Positions 13,151 through 26,540 of a stretch of 64,000 bases of DNA are shown in pieces. Numbering within the stretch: position 1 is the stretch's first letter; every line of letters starts with the position of its first letter. A program made the translations under genes and the position numbers. The stretch is from Typha latifolia (taxonomy: Eukaryota; Streptophyta; Magnoliopsida; Poales; Typhaceae): the NCBI GenBank assembly GCA_019914945.1, contig CM034110.1:8511808-8575807 (forward strand). Reading direction: 5' to 3'. The notes under the pieces are model-generated. The model saw only the letters and a list, made by a program, of their open reading frames with translations, did no database searches and had not been told where the DNA came from.

Positions 13151-14149
13151 GAAAAAAAAAAGTATTTTAGAGGTTTTATATTATCAAGATGGTCAATATA
13201 TTATAAAGAAATAAATAAAATAATTTATATGAAAATAGGCACTAGTTTGAGGAGTCCAAGTACAATAATCCAAAATAATAATATCAAAACTTTTATGAAA
13301 AGATACACTTTTATTAGATACTATAATAATAGCCTATTAATGAGAATAATTGTGATGGTTTATTGTCCACAGGGAGGAATAAGTTACGCCTTTGTCTCCT
13401 AACCCCACATAAGTTGTCGATTAATGCAAAAGGAGATCTAAGAATTTAGTGGAATCCACTTTAATAAAACTGGCGCATCCACGTGCTCCTCTCCCTTAAA
13501 ACTTGCTTAGTCCTCTCCCTCTCTCCCTTGCAATTGGAAGACGACATCAAGATCTCCTCATCAAGCTGTCGAGAGAAAAGTCAAAAGGAGAGAGAATGGA
13601 GTGTCACATGCACTGACCCTTTTAAATCTTTCCTTACGATACAAACAACACGACCTTGAGCTTGGTCAGCCTCAGTTGAGCTCGGCACAATCATATCCCT
13701 CAACCTACAGCAATTACGCAGACAAATGCAGTAGTACTCACTCAAATATCACAAAAATGTTTTGGTTCCTCTGTATTCATTTCTTTTTTAACGAATACAA
13801 TTAGAGTTAGAGTCGTCAAATATGTGCGATCGATATATAGCATAATGCACGATGCCAGACGACTCATCATTCATCAGCTAGTTCTGGATACATTGAATGG
13901 AAAGGGGAAAATGAAATAAGAGGGCAGTAGATTGAAAGAACCACTCACTTAACTTTAAGAAACCAAAGGAATGATTAAAATGAACAATTACATGGAGAAA
14001 ATGAATGCTAGATGTACTACTACAATCACCAGTCAAGAAAAAGCATAAGTTGGTGAGCATCTGGCTGCTCTTCTGTGCAAACTACATCATGTATGCATAC
14101 ATCATTTTGCAGAATTCTACTTGATGATTTCTAGACTTTTAATGACTTG

Positions 14150-16806
14150 TTATTGAGGCTCGCTTGATGCTGCTGCTTGAACGTTCTCGTCCTTTGACTT
14201 GTCCTCTGAGGATGGCCTGGTCTCTGAATCAGGATTTCGGAACTCCTCGATCATCCTGATCACTTCTTCCATTTTAGGTCGTTGATCTGGAGATCTTGCA
14301 ACACATGCCATTGCAATCTGAAGCATCTGAACCAACTCCTCCTCGATATTTGGGTACTTCATCAGCTCGACATCAAAAACTTCAGCAGTCCATTCTTCTC
14401 GAACCACAGATTGAACCCACCTTGGTAGATCAACAACATCATCGCGGCCAGGGGATTGAATAGGAGCTTTTCCAGTAAGCATCTCGAGAAGAAAGACACC
14501 AAAGCTGTAGACATCAGATTTCTGGGTTGGTTTTCGAGTCTCAATGACTTCAGGAGCACGGTAACCAACAACTACCCTTGAGGTAGTTGCAGGAGTGGTC
14601 ATAAGCTGCGCCAGGCCGAACTCAGAGACAGAAGAATCAAGCTCGCTTGAGATAAGGATATTAGATGATTTGATGTTGCCATGGATAAACTTCCCACCAC
14701 CTGCGGCATGAATATGCGCTACTCCACGTGCTGCACCAAGGGAGATGTTTATTCTTGAGTCCCAGTCCAATGGAGTTCTTGCAGAACCTCTGTTCCCTGA
14801 AAATTTCAATTGAAGGGAAAAGGAAGTGAGGAAGAGTCGATCAGTATAGAAATTAGGCCTCAAATGGCTGATTTTATTTGTGAAAGCAGAGTAATAGGCT
14901 AAGGTATATCTCAATTACAGACTAAGTTGAATGATAAAAGTAGTAAGATTCAGCAGTGAGATAGTAAAGAAGGTAGGGTTTCACATACATCCATATGTAT
15001 GGAATGAAATGTTGCAAAACAGAATCAGCATCTGATCAAGCAGCCTTAGGTACATATTAAGTGTATATCTGCCCAACTGTATGCTGCAATCAATCTTGGC
15101 TTTTCCATGGACACGTGAATTCTCTCTTGGAATTAAGAAGTCAAGTGTTTCGATGAGTAATAGTTAATATGTAAGCTAGCATTAATCAGATGGATCTTGT
15201 AATTATATAACCTGAGTCTTTCGACCAAATCTCTAGTCCACCTATTATGTTTACCAATATATATGTCTCCTATTGATTAGCCTTCTATCAAGTAATGCTA
15301 CTTCACGTCCGGAATCAAGCAGATTTGTGCATTTAATAACTTACAAGAATTTCAGTTATCAGTATTGTATAACCTTCACAAGCTGCAGTTAATTGACCGA
15401 CATCTTGGCTTCTCAAATTTTCAGATAACAGCTAAACAAATAATTGGCACATCCTCTTGTGAAGCAGTTTTTCTAATACCAACAAAATGTCAAAGGATTA
15501 TAATAAGATAGTAAAAAGGCTAGAGAAACATACCATGCAATAGTGCAGAAAAGCTACCAGAAGGGATGTAATCATAGACTAGAAGCTTCTCATCCTTGGA
15601 GTAATAATAAGCACGCAGGGGTGTGACATTTGGATGCTGCCCAATTTTTCCTATTAATTCCATCTGCTGTTCAAAATCTCTCTTCCCCACGACTACCTCC
15701 TTTAATCTCTTCACAACTACTGTTGTAGCATCTTCAAGAACAGCTTTGTATGTAGTCCCATAACTACCTTTCCCAAGGACTTCAGCGGAGGCTCTCAACA
15801 AATCCTCCAGGTCAAAGTTATAAGAACAACCCTCAAAGAAAACCAATTTGTTCTTCTCAGCTTCTTGAACACTACTGCTATAATCCTCTTTAGGTTTTTC
15901 AGTCCTTCCACCAACAATAGACTTTCCTTTTGATGCTTCATTGCTTTCTCTATCTTTCCTCTTCCAGAAGCATATCAAGAGTATAGCTACCAATATAAAC
16001 AAGAGGGCTGCTCCGCCAGCAGCGATTGCAATTATGACCCCTGTGCTTAGTTTTTTCCAGAAGCTTCTTTTGGTTTTTGGTGGTGGTGATACTGGAGAAG
16101 GTGAAGGGGAGATCCCAGAGCATTGAACCAGAGGTAATCCACATAGAAAAGGATTCCCCAAGAATGACTCAACTGGGAACTTTTGGAGGGAAGGTGGAAT
16201 GGGGCCAGTCAAGTTGTTGTAGCTCAAGTTCAAGTGCCTTAGCTTGGGTAATTGAAGATCAGGGATGGATCCAGAGAGAGAGTTATTCTGGAGATATAAT
16301 GCAGTAAGTAGAGTAAGATTTTTGACCGCCAATGGGATTCCTCCATTGAAGGAGTTGTAGGAGAGGTCAAGGAAACTTAGATTGGACGAGAGTGCAGTAG
16401 GTATAATTCCAGAGAGGTTATTATGTTGGAGGAAAAGAGAGTGCAAAGAAGGAAGTGATGGTACATCAGAAGGGAGATCTACAGTTAAACGGTTTGATCG
16501 AAGGCTCAAGATTTCGAGAGCATCAAGCTTCCCAAGTGTATTCGAGGGGATTGGTCCAAAGAGCCCAACACCTGGTAACCGGAGGGTGAGCACACGACTC
16601 TGATCTCGTGTACATGTGACCCCAACCCAAGAGGTACAGACTGGGGTTGCAGAGCTCCAGTTGAGTTTCCGGCCATGTGGAAGCAATGACGCAAATTTAA
16701 GGAGGGCCTGCTTATCAGAGTTTAGATCGGCAATTGTGTCATGTGGAAGGTGTAAGAGAAGAATAAAGGGAATTAAAACAACAAACAAGTGGTGATGCAT
16801 GGCCAA
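14150..16806 (-). CDS. LRR receptor-like kinase, predicted pseudokinase (At5g58300/At3g08680 type)
   Basis: Two exons, 16806-15534 and 14796-14150, joined in phase 1, give 639 residues. Order: signal peptide (1-26), N-terminal LRR cap with a CTSWVGVTC cysteine pair, about five short LRRs, a Ser/Pro-rich linker, a transmembrane helix (about 256-281), and a kinase domain (about 340-610). The glycine loop [11 protein letters not shown] and the ATP lysine in VVVKRLKE are present. HRD is HGN (463-465), as in all of this clade, and DFG is EFG (483-485), which I recall as DFG in the Arabidopsis relatives. Losing both catalytic aspartates predicts no phosphotransfer, so the protein is probably a plasma-membrane scaffold or co-receptor. 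The class is LRR-III. The C-terminus is Ser/Glu-rich. The 737-base intron sits at the family's usual place within the kinase domain. Confidence 0.93.
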
Positions 16807-18760
16807 GTTTACAGGAAAAACTGATGGGTCAGAAGTATGATATCAAGAGCTTAATTCACCAGTCCTTTCGCTCCTGTCCAGTTAGAAAGAAGAATATGAA
16901 AACAATGTAAGAGGATGCTCCAAAAAAGTTAGTAACCAGAAAACAATAAAAACTTGTATGTTCCAACTTCCAAGAAACAAGAAGCGTAGATTCTCAGCAA
17001 TGATTTGCATCATCCATTAGCTCATAATAAAAGGAAAACTTGAAAAAAGAGTTAGGTTGTCTGAGTTCCACAAAAATAAAAAATATTAATGGGCTCTACT
17101 ATATTTCTAATATAATTGAAAAGAATCTATGGCTAGACAAAAGAACAAAAAGAAAAGTCAAGAAATACTATATATAAGTACCTAGAAACCTCTCTGCACT
17201 CTTTCCAATATCAACATAATGGTCCTTAGTTCCTTACTGAACCACATGCTTATCTATCACCTAGAACAGATCCATATCCTTTGCTTGCCAAAGCATCAGA
17301 GCGGCATTAACTGCTTCTTGTGTTATATACTCTAGAGTCTAGAGGGGACCATTTCAACTGTTCTCTCGACGAAGAACACATGGCTCTCCTTGTTTCTTTC
17401 TTTCACACAGCTAAGTCAAGGTAATGTGATTTATCTTTTGCAATGGGGTAGTTGGGCCATTCCCAATCAAAAAGAAAATTACTTCTTCACTAAGATGATA
17501 CTCTTTCTGGGAGAGGTGAAGGATTAACTCAACAAAGCCACAGTATCTGAGACACTCTCTCACAGGAACTGATCAGAGCACTCAGAAAAGGATAAAAGAG
17601 CAAAGGCAAAAGGCAAAGCTCCAATAGAACTTTACAACTAGGACACTAAAATATTCTACATTCACAACTCAATCTATATCATTCTAATATGGAGCAGCAA
17701 TGCAGCATCCAAAGCATTATTTACCAAAAAAGTCATCACAGAGAAAAAGTAGAGGCAGGATTAAAGAAGAAAAATATTCAAGCTTTGGAGCAGGGTAGGG
17801 ACTTCACAATACCAAATGGTTGTTGTAACATGGTACACAGCCTGGAGCATACCCCCACTTATTAAAGAAGACACCCAGAAACTACCGTAGGAAACACAGT
17901 GATAAAATTACTAAAACAACCACCTTCTATGAAATAGCAAGATGCTAAAGTTATATATTCAACGAGAGAAGACTGTCGGCTGATTCTCGAAACATTCAAC
18001 ACTACAGCTGTAGAATGTTGTAAGAAATTTAAGGAAAGTTTTAATTTTTCATTGAAAAAAATTAAGAGAGAGGAACTACATTATGGTAGAAGAAATGGTT
18101 ATCTAGTTAGGCCATACCTAATCACATATTCCAGCCGAGAAATCGATGGAAGTTTGAAATGTGAGCAAATTTTTAGAGGAAAACGAACACTTTATTGCAA
18201 GATATGACCATAAACTAAAACCAAGAAAAAAAAAAAAAAAGTACTCACTCACCTTCAAATTTCTTCAAGAGAATCCAACAGCAAAACCCAATTTAGTGAC
18301 TAAACGAAGACCTCCAAATAAACAATCGGAAACCAAGATCTCCAAAGCCTCCATTTCTCGTTGAAAATCCACAGCTCAAGCTCCCAAAAAGAAAAAAGAA
18401 AACGCCGTCAAATTCACGGCATTCCTCTAAAGACACGACCTTTGATGCCTTAGATCCGCCATTGTCGCCGAACTAGGTGGAATTTGAGAAAAGACCATGA
18501 GATCTCGTAGAGAAATCGAAGGCGTTACTCCAAGAAACCGCCTTCTGAGCTCCCAAGAAGCCCCGAGCTGGAGCCAGAACCCATTCGACTCTTAAATCTC
18601 AAGGATCCACCTCGAAACCAACGAACCCGTCTCCCGAGATCCGCCTCTCGACTCACGGAGTCCACAACCAAACACCGGAACCGCTCTCCTCAACGCCGAC
18701 GGGACTCGTAACTCACCGAGTCACCGCTGGAATTCTGACTCGGTCCTCTCACAGTGGCGG
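16807..18760 (-). other. Probable long 5' leader and promoter of the LRR-RLK gene
   Basis: No coding exon. The GC-richer stretch at about 18370-18760, read on the minus strand, looks like a first non-coding exon (no long frame, purine and TC richness), and an intron could join it to the region just upstream of the start at 16806. Several genes of this clade have a 5' UTR intron. This is inferred from composition and not from a proven splice pair. Confidence 0.3.
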
Positions 18761-20541
18761 GGTGGAGGGTGGGGGAAGAGGATGCGAGGGGAGGCGTTCT
18801 TTAATAAAGACCTTTGGCCATGTTCAAGGTAAACTACCAAAATGCCCTCCGGAACGAGGAAGGTGGGGAGGAGCTGTACGTTGATTCGATTTTTCTGTGG
18901 GGCCCACGGGTCAGAAAAGTTACATTTCACACCTTACATTTGAACAATTTTATGAGACGCGCCCGTGTTTTGAGTTTTAAACTTTCCAGAATAACGTCAC
19001 CTTTTTCTCAAAAAATACCTTCTCAGTACCTTTCCATAAAACTTAATAAACATAAGGCGTGAATCGTAATATTTTATAGAAAAAAAAAAACAACAAAAGA
19101 AACGTTTCTTCGGCTTTTTGACTGGGAGGTAGGACGACTGTACCAGCTTGGGTGTGACGAAGTCATGAATATAATAAGATATTGGTACTATTTTGTTATT
19201 TATACGTAGTCCATTATCCGTAGGATAGCCTAGCCAGCCTTTTAAGAACAAAGGGCAATAATGTCCATTTACCCATTGGAATTGTTTGATAGTGACCAAC
19301 TTTGGCAACCCATCAATTCCATCTAGTTGTGGAAGGACGTGGACCTCAAATTATGATTTTATTCGGTGCGTAATCTAAGCTTACCAACTACCTCCAATGA
19401 ATTATGTGATCTAAATTTAGACAACCACCTAGAGAATATTCTTAAAAATAAAAATAAAAATAAAAAAATAAAATAAAATAAATAAATTGCACCAAAAATA
19501 TATTTAATTTTTGAGTTTATCATCAAACCCGTTTTAACGCGGATTCAAAACGAGCCAACTCATGAGTAACATATTGGTTGTATTTGTTCTCAAGTCAAAC
19601 TTTGTAATGATATTGGAACATGGAATATAGAGAGACTTTGTTAGATTAGTTATTAGGGAATAATATCTCACTCACGGCACTAACGACGAAATTATTAGTA
19701 ATATAAAATAATTAAACCTTCTCTTTTCTCATTGAAGCGTAATGGTGACGCTGCTTTAAATCTGTCTGTTTGTTACTTGTCTCCCTCTTGACCTATAAAG
19801 TTTACAGTATTTTCCTACATAGAGTCCAATGATGTTTAATATATAAAATTTATTTGGCAGTGAAGCTGATCAGCTTAGATATGTTATTTATATTCTCTTC
19901 TATCAAGACTAGCATTATTATATATTAATGTAGGATGGAAGGTAGCAATGGATAATTAAACCCTAATAAAGATTGGGTTTACTGCCAAGCAAGCCATGAG
20001 CACATGAAGCATGGTACTATTGGTATAAAATTGCCTTAATTTGGAGCAAGTTGCTCTAAAAATAACACTGCTTGCTAGTTGCTACTTAAGAACTGGATAC
20101 AACAACTGGATGACCTTAATCTAGAGTTCTTCTACTTTGCTGAACCAATGATTCAAATTTAATTATACCATCATAAGTTTTAACTAGTTTTTCTATATAA
20201 GACTTGAAAGGAGCACCAGATTAACTAATGTATGACTGAGCCTTAGTAGATTTTTTTTAAAAAAAAATTATTTAAAAAGAAAGCCCATATGTATAGATTT
20301 CATTTAATCCTTAAAACGACTGGATTACTTAGTTACAACATTAGACATATAAGTAAACAGGATATCAAAAGGCACAAATAAAATTACCCTATTCACAACA
20401 TAACATTAAACTCCAGAAACTACACATATGTTTCAAATAATAAATCTCCAGAGTTTGGTGGTCTTTTATTAACTCCCACCGTCCACAAGTTCACATCAGT
20501 AACCTTCCAAACAAAGAATAAAATAAAATAAAATCACCACC

Positions 20542-20607
<66 letters not shown>

Positions 20608-21777
20608 CTTACAAAACCTTTTATACTTCACATATGAGTTAGGCGAAATGGCTTGAGAGATCCTACCATGAGTGCATTAATTAAACCAATGCATCCATGT
20701 GGCCCAAGTAATTATTCCCTAATTAAGTCTGACAATTATTGTTACAGCATTTATTCTAGGAATGGACCCTTAGTTTGCAGTTCATCTTGTCAGCATTTTA
20801 ATAAGTGGCCAGGTTGGCTAACCTTGCCTTCTTCCTCATGGACATGGCATCTGCTGTGTTTAAACAATAGAGCTATGACCAACTACCAAGATGAGAGTTT
20901 ATTTACTGCCTCTCTACTTTAATAATATATGTTAGTTGGTAATTTGCCAATCAAATGGATGCTATTTGAATCGATCTTATTATTAATATTATTATTATTA
21001 TTATTATTATTAAGGGAAAAAGGGTTAATGCATTTTATCTTTTGTATTTATATATAATATCACTTTACTTTATATATAATTTTTTAATTAAATTAATCTA
21101 TATACTTATGACTAAAATAAAATTGTGTGAGTTTTCATCCACTTAACTTAACTCTATTCAGTTACCAACATGTTCATATTATATTTGTTAAATGAATTAA
21201 TCAGGAAGAAGTGAGTAATTTGATAAGTTTTGGTAATTTATTATATTTACTATAACAGAATATTTTAATAACTAAGGGGGACAATTTAATTTGGAAAGAA
21301 AAACTCTAATTATAAGTACGTGAGCTAATTTTTGTACATTTTTCCGTACACAAAATAATATCCTATATAATTATAGGAGATAAAGTATATTTAATCCAGG
21401 AAATAAAAATAAAAGGGATGAAGTGGAGTGCCTTTTTAGGCGCTCATGATCCATGATGATGTCGGAATTCTCAGAGAGAGGAAGAATACAAATGCAACTG
21501 GCTGCACATCCTTGGCTATTAGTGATGATTTATTATTATTATTATTATTATTAAAAGGAGCAGCAAAAGAAGCTATAGATTAATTAACCACTTCATGGGA
21601 GTTCTCATTTGTGTCAAAATGTATGAATATAGTCATCGCGGGCGGAAGCTAAGAGTACTTAGCTCCCAGGTTACAAAAGGATGCTGCCTTCCGAAATGGA
21701 CAACCCAGTTAGTTGCTCAATTACCAATTCGACTAGCATAAACAACAGAATAGGAACAAAAGCTAAGCAGTAAATGT
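18761..21777. other. Intergenic region with simple repeats
   Basis: AT-rich, no supportable gene. It holds a compound microsatellite, (TA)11 then (GA)21, at 20542-20605, a (TTA)n run near 20983-21013 and another near 21530-21553. Short open frames here show no recognisable domain. Confidence 0.5.
20542..20605. repeat. Compound microsatellite (TA)n(GA)n
   Basis: About 22 bases of TA repeat run straight into about 42 bases of GA repeat. It is intergenic and likely polymorphic. Confidence 0.95.
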
Positions 21778-22060
21778 TTACATGCAGATAACCCATGGAG
21801 GGTTTTCTGATTTGTTAATCGCATTAACAACTATACTCGAGTCTCCTTCGAAGATGATTGTCGTATATTTGTTGTCGACGACAGTAGTGATGGCATGCAA
21901 TAGTGCAAGTCCCTCCCTCTCTAATTCTGAGCTTATTAATATCGGTTTGGCCGAAATAAGTAGTACTTCAGCTTGATCGTTTCTTTCTGGCGACAAGTTC
22001 AATTCCTCCGGTCTTGTCCAGTGGGTCCCAAAACCCATTAAAATTTATTTTGATATAGCC
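21778..22060 (-). pseudogene. Decayed RNase H-like (RVT_3) fragment of a retroelement
   Basis: Minus-strand translation from about 22060 gives YIKINFNGFWDP then KTGG, which resembles the start of the plant RNase H-like domain found at the end of non-LTR elements. After a frameshift near 21990 it continues with LLISAKPILISSELEREGLA and then FEGDSSIVVNAI. The first catalytic Asp of the usual NFDG is Asn here; the Glu of the helix and the EGDS Asp remain. The fragment stops soon after PPWV, short of a full domain. No reverse transcriptase lies next to it, so this is a dead piece. Confidence 0.65.
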
Positions 22061-23251
22061 TTTAGTTAGGTTTCCATGGTCATGTGGATTGCCATCCATG
22101 CTGTGTGCTCCGGTTTGTTACAGTTATTTTAGAAGCAAGTTTTGTTTTGGGCCTTCCAAACCATCTATATATTGGTTGCCACAACACCTAAGAATTTATC
22201 ATTTAATATATATATTTTTAAATAATTCAAAAATATTTGTTGACTATAAGTTAGTTAGATACTTAGTTTGGACGATTAGAATATTCATGTTTGGAACTTG
22301 CAAGGATATCCTTCCAATGTTTGCTGGCTGATTCGGACCAGAAATCTTTCGATCAAGAAAGGCCACTAATAATAGGCTCTTTTTTTTCAAGCCTGGTATT
22401 TTGAACATTCTAAAATATTTCTAAATCAATTATAACTAATAAAAAATATAGGACATAATCATAATTTTCTCTAGATATAGTTATATACTATCATCCTTAG
22501 TAAGAGAGATGATTCCAGATTTGCCTATCAAGAATTGTCATCTCATGTAAGTTATTACCAGTTTGCTATAGGATTAGAAAGTTTAGATGGGTTATAAATA
22601 TCTACTGATACTAGTAGCTCCTTGGTATTTATTGTCTGACGCTGCCGGGCTGGCACTGGAAATGCTTACACTTCACGGCAGGAATCAATGCGTCAAGCTT
22701 TTAAAATTTTACCAGATGAACATCGCCGGACAAATAACTCCTAAGAAAACTTCCATCCAATTCACCATTTGTACTTGAAATTTAAATGAAAATTTTTAAT
22801 GACTCCGACTGCAGGAATTTCATGCATTTGGTGTACTTGGCACTCCATGGTTCACTGGCTGCTGCTGCACCATTTGGCCCATGTTTCAATACATGGCACT
22901 CGATTTCCAGAGCCCGGCCCTAGCAATATAGCAAAGAATCACGAATCAACTGTGATCGATCCAACAGTATAGACAGGCATGTCCATAAACCTCAATTTGA
23001 TACCAATCTTAGAGAATAAGATCTGAAAACTAAGTCTCTTTTATATCTCTTCACTTCAATTTTGAGTACAACAATCTGGGAGCTGAACAACTCCACAAAA
23101 AAGTTAAAACTAAAGTTGTGACCAACTTGTAACTCCAGTTCAACAGGAAAGCAACCCATGGGACACAGAGAACAACCTCTAAATTGCAATGAAGAAGACA
23201 CGAAGATAAGAATAAAGAATCAAACACCATATCTTTACAGACGAGTAATTA
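22061..23251. other. Intergenic region
   Basis: AT-rich spacer without a supportable gene; the right part should be the 3' UTR of the BPP-like gene on the minus strand. Confidence 0.45.
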
Positions 23252-25518
23252 TCATAGAGGACCGAAGGGCTCTGGAAGAGGCTCAAATCGGTTATCAAAC
23301 AAAGAGCCCAGGTCGGACTTATCATCAACACTGTGCAACCAATTGGTGTTGTTTAAGTCCTCTCTCAGAAACATAGCATCATACCGATAACTACCGTACG
23401 TGTCTATCTCGCTAAAAGTATCCTTTGTCACAAGGCTTCCCCTGATGGGAGACTCATTAAATAAGCTGTCGGTATTACGTGAGATATCTCCATTGTAACG
23501 ATCAGAAATTCTTCCAGCGTTATTGCCATTCTCTGGAAAAAATTCATTGTCGTTTGTTGCAGTGACTCCAGGGTCCGACATGCGAGCTGGTCGGCCTTTT
23601 GCAGCAGCAGACCGGATGCTGTGAGGGAAGAGGGATGCACCGCGGATGCCACCCATGTTTTGTCGAATGTCCTACAGTGCAAAGCTTAGGAAGTTAATAC
23701 ATTATAGGAGAGGCCAAAATCATAATCCAACATATACTATCTCCACCAGATTTTTTGCAAATGAAAGCCCGCACAATATCTTGAAAGCTAGCAGTCATCT
23801 AGAAATTTTCTGTCAGTATGAATTAGGACAAAGTCGGTATCATCACAAATGTAACTAGAAATAACATACCATGTGCATGAGGGCCATGTCAAGTGAACTC
23901 TTCGAGATTGTCCTTCCGAATCCACCGCTCTCTGTGGCTGTAGCTGACTTGGCAGTTCTCCAACCTTCAGCTTCTGATACTGTAGGCTTTGGGGTTGCAG
24001 CTGGTTTTGCTTGGTGTCCATTGCTGAGGGAAGTAGCCTTTGACATATTTGACATATTTTCAGGGAACTTGCTCCGAGCAACAATGGGCAAGGAGAGCCT
24101 CTTATTCGAGTTTGGAGCTACTGGTTCAGAATTATGGGTTGCCCGAGCTATCAGTGCCATCCCTGGACGTGTTCTACCAGCAGAAATAGGCCGTTCAGGC
24201 AGCTTGGTCCTTAAGTTTGGTGGCGTATTGTTTGGAAAATCTGGGACATCAAGTGGCTGTACCGGAACTCGTGGCCGTGGACTTGGCGAGCTTGGACGTG
24301 ATGAAGGTGCTGAATTTCGACCATTAGTAGCTGGGGTTCGGCCAATGGATGTCAAACTACTAGCTACTGGTGTCCGCCCTACGGAAGGGGAACGGCCTAT
24401 AACTGGAGCTGGTGCTGGTGTAATGGGCTGGCGAGTGGGAGTTGATGGCCGGGAGCTGCAACGGGTTACTACAGAATTCGAACTTGAAATTGAAGTGGAG
24501 ATAATTCGAGGTCGAGAGGTTGGAGTTGATGGCCTAGAATTTTGTGTTGGTCCGGTCTTAACTCCTGTAGAGCTGGGTGGTGCGGGCCGATTTTTGACTG
24601 GAGTAGATGGACGTGTTGGCATCGGGCGAGAGGCAGGAGTCGAGGGTCTTGCAGTCAAAGGAGTTCCAGTCCGTCTGCTTGGTGTTGAGGGCCTTGAGCT
24701 GACTGAGACTGAGCTAGTATTGAGGATTGATGTTCTGTTGTTACTAGAAATGAAGCTCGATGAAATGGAAGGTCGGGAGACAGAACTACTTCGGGCTGGT
24801 CTTGAAGAATGTCCATTCTCTGGTTGAGAAATAGAGAGCTGCAATAGGAATATGAAAGTCGGGCACTTAGCTAATGATTAACACTCTGATCTCCATATAG
24901 CTTGACCATAAATGAACAATATAAAACACTTGCTTATGTTTGTGTACTAGTTAAGTTTGAGAATAATTTTATGATCTCCACAATACAGCTATCATAGACA
25001 ATATAAGATAACTCATATTCATAAAGGTCATGAATCAAGTTTTAGGAACCTAGTGAATAAATACGACGCAAACACAACAATGAACATATTACAAGATAAC
25101 AAAATCATCAAAAAGTACACTAGAGCAATAATACTCATTGCAACATCCTTGATATAGTTAACGGTCTGAATAATACATACCCTTGAAGCTCTTGTAGTTG
25201 AGGATGATCTAGTTGTAGTGCGCTTAGGTATGGCTGAAGACAGAGGATTCTCTGCAACATCCAAAGAAGGAACACGAGGAGTTGCAGGAGGCGTTAGAAG
25301 CCTGTAGACACAGAATCAAAATAAGAAGGCATTAACTCTTTTCAATCAAGAACAATATGGACAGAAAGAATTCAGCTCATAATGCAAAATAAAGAAACTA
25401 CATAAAGAAAAGATCAGCAATTTTCAAAACGCTTCAAAGTTCAAATAGGAAAAATTGACTAAAACCAAAAGATGGGTAGACCATAAGAAAGGACGGTGAA
25501 TAACCTTTGAAGCAACAT
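23252..25518 (-). CDS. Basic Ser/Pro-rich BPP-like protein (At3g08670 type)
   Basis: Exons on the minus strand: 25518-25505, 25301-25181, 24838-23870 and 23671-23252; phases close and give 507 residues from the ATG at 25518 (MLLQRLLTPPATP). The body is low-complexity with repeated SRPSTP, TPTSRP and SPSPRPRVP, then the conserved blocks PPNLRTKLPERPISAGR and GFGRTISKSSLDMAL, then MDIRQNMGGIR. These blocks define the plant family that includes the microtubule-associated Basic Proline-rich Proteins. Basic charge and SxxP repeats would suit microtubule binding, but this copy's function is inferred. The 5' end is unsure: a good 38-codon frame, 26540-26427 ending in a GT donor, may be a further coding exon, but no AG acceptor joins it in frame to the small exon. 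The C-terminal 140 codons are more acidic, with NRFEPLPEPFGPL at the end. Confidence 0.82.
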
Positions 25519-26426
25519 ATTGAGATCAGTGTCAGTAATTCAACACATTATTGAAAAGACCCATGTCATGTTAATTCGTTTGTACCTTCTCAAAGTTAGT
25601 GAGGATAAAAACTAGCATGTCTACCACAGAGTATTTCCTGCTTACTGATTAGGTTCCCTTGGTTCTCAAATTGAGTATGCCTTTCTCAAACTCAATTTAT
25701 CCTCGACGGAGACATAAAAAATTCTCAACCACAAAGAAACAATTACTTCCCCAACAAAAGCACTATACAATGGACTGTGCAATAGAGAGTTTCTTCCAAT
25801 TAAGATTATAATGAATTAGAAAAAAAATATGCCTTCAGTTGGTATTTCAATAGGTAAATCATATAAGACCTTCACGATTTCATCAGTAACACCTGTCTTG
25901 ACTGGGATTTCACAGTCGACTAAAACCAAATCAAAACAGGTAAAAAATTTTCAAACTAATTAATAGAGTCGCTAAACAGAATAAGAATTAATGTCAGATT
26001 TGGACCGGATCGGACATAATACTTTCTGAGCAAGATCTAAGATAACTATCAAGATAGATATCAATACCATCAAAATTTTCTCGTTGCCATCTTGTTTTTA
26101 TACTAAATCTATTAGTTTAGAATGTCAGATCAATCCTATTATTAAAAATCGCGTAAAACATACTGAACAAAAAAGAGGAAAAAAAGATCATCTGCTTATA
26201 ATCACAGTAATCACCAATCGTAATCGTGCTTCCCCAGATCAGCATTCAGCAAATCCTCCATCATTCTCCTCTAATTCTTCTAACGAGCTATCCAATTAAG
26301 CAATTTACACTCCCTGATCCACACTAGCCTCTGCGGAAACATCAGAGAACGTATTAGCTATGTCCGATTGGATCTTCCTCTAACGATCAGATGCGGAGAA
26401 ATCCAAGGAAACAAAAAAGGATTTAC

Positions 26427-26540
26427 CAGTGGGTGGAGAACTCGGGAGAGCAGAACGCGATCATCCTGCTCCTCCCGCGATCCATCGAGAAGCTTCCGAT
26501 TCGATTCGCGCCGAATCGAGATCGGAGACGTTCCCTCCAC
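26427..26540 (-). CDS. Possible first coding exon of the BPP-like gene
   Basis: Open frame starting MEGTSPISIRRES with REEQDDRVLLSRVLHPL, ending at CACTG before a GTAAAT donor, exactly 38 codons. Acidic/basic composition and the leucine-rich end look coding, and the site lies just inside a TC-rich leader. The next coding piece reads TDTDLNMLLQ and would continue well, but that junction has no AG acceptor (see findings). Otherwise this is 5' UTR with an upstream ORF. Confidence 0.45.

Larger units (their letters stand above)
11145..14149. other. Intergenic region with CRF promoter and MITE-like inverted repeats
   Basis: The first 800 bases are the CRF leader and promoter: a (GA)n tract at 11305-11334 and G-boxes. 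From 12000 to 13300 the sequence is very AT-rich and holds two inverted-repeat elements listed separately. The right end includes the probable 3' UTR of the receptor kinase (about 14000-14149). No coding gene seen. Confidence 0.6.
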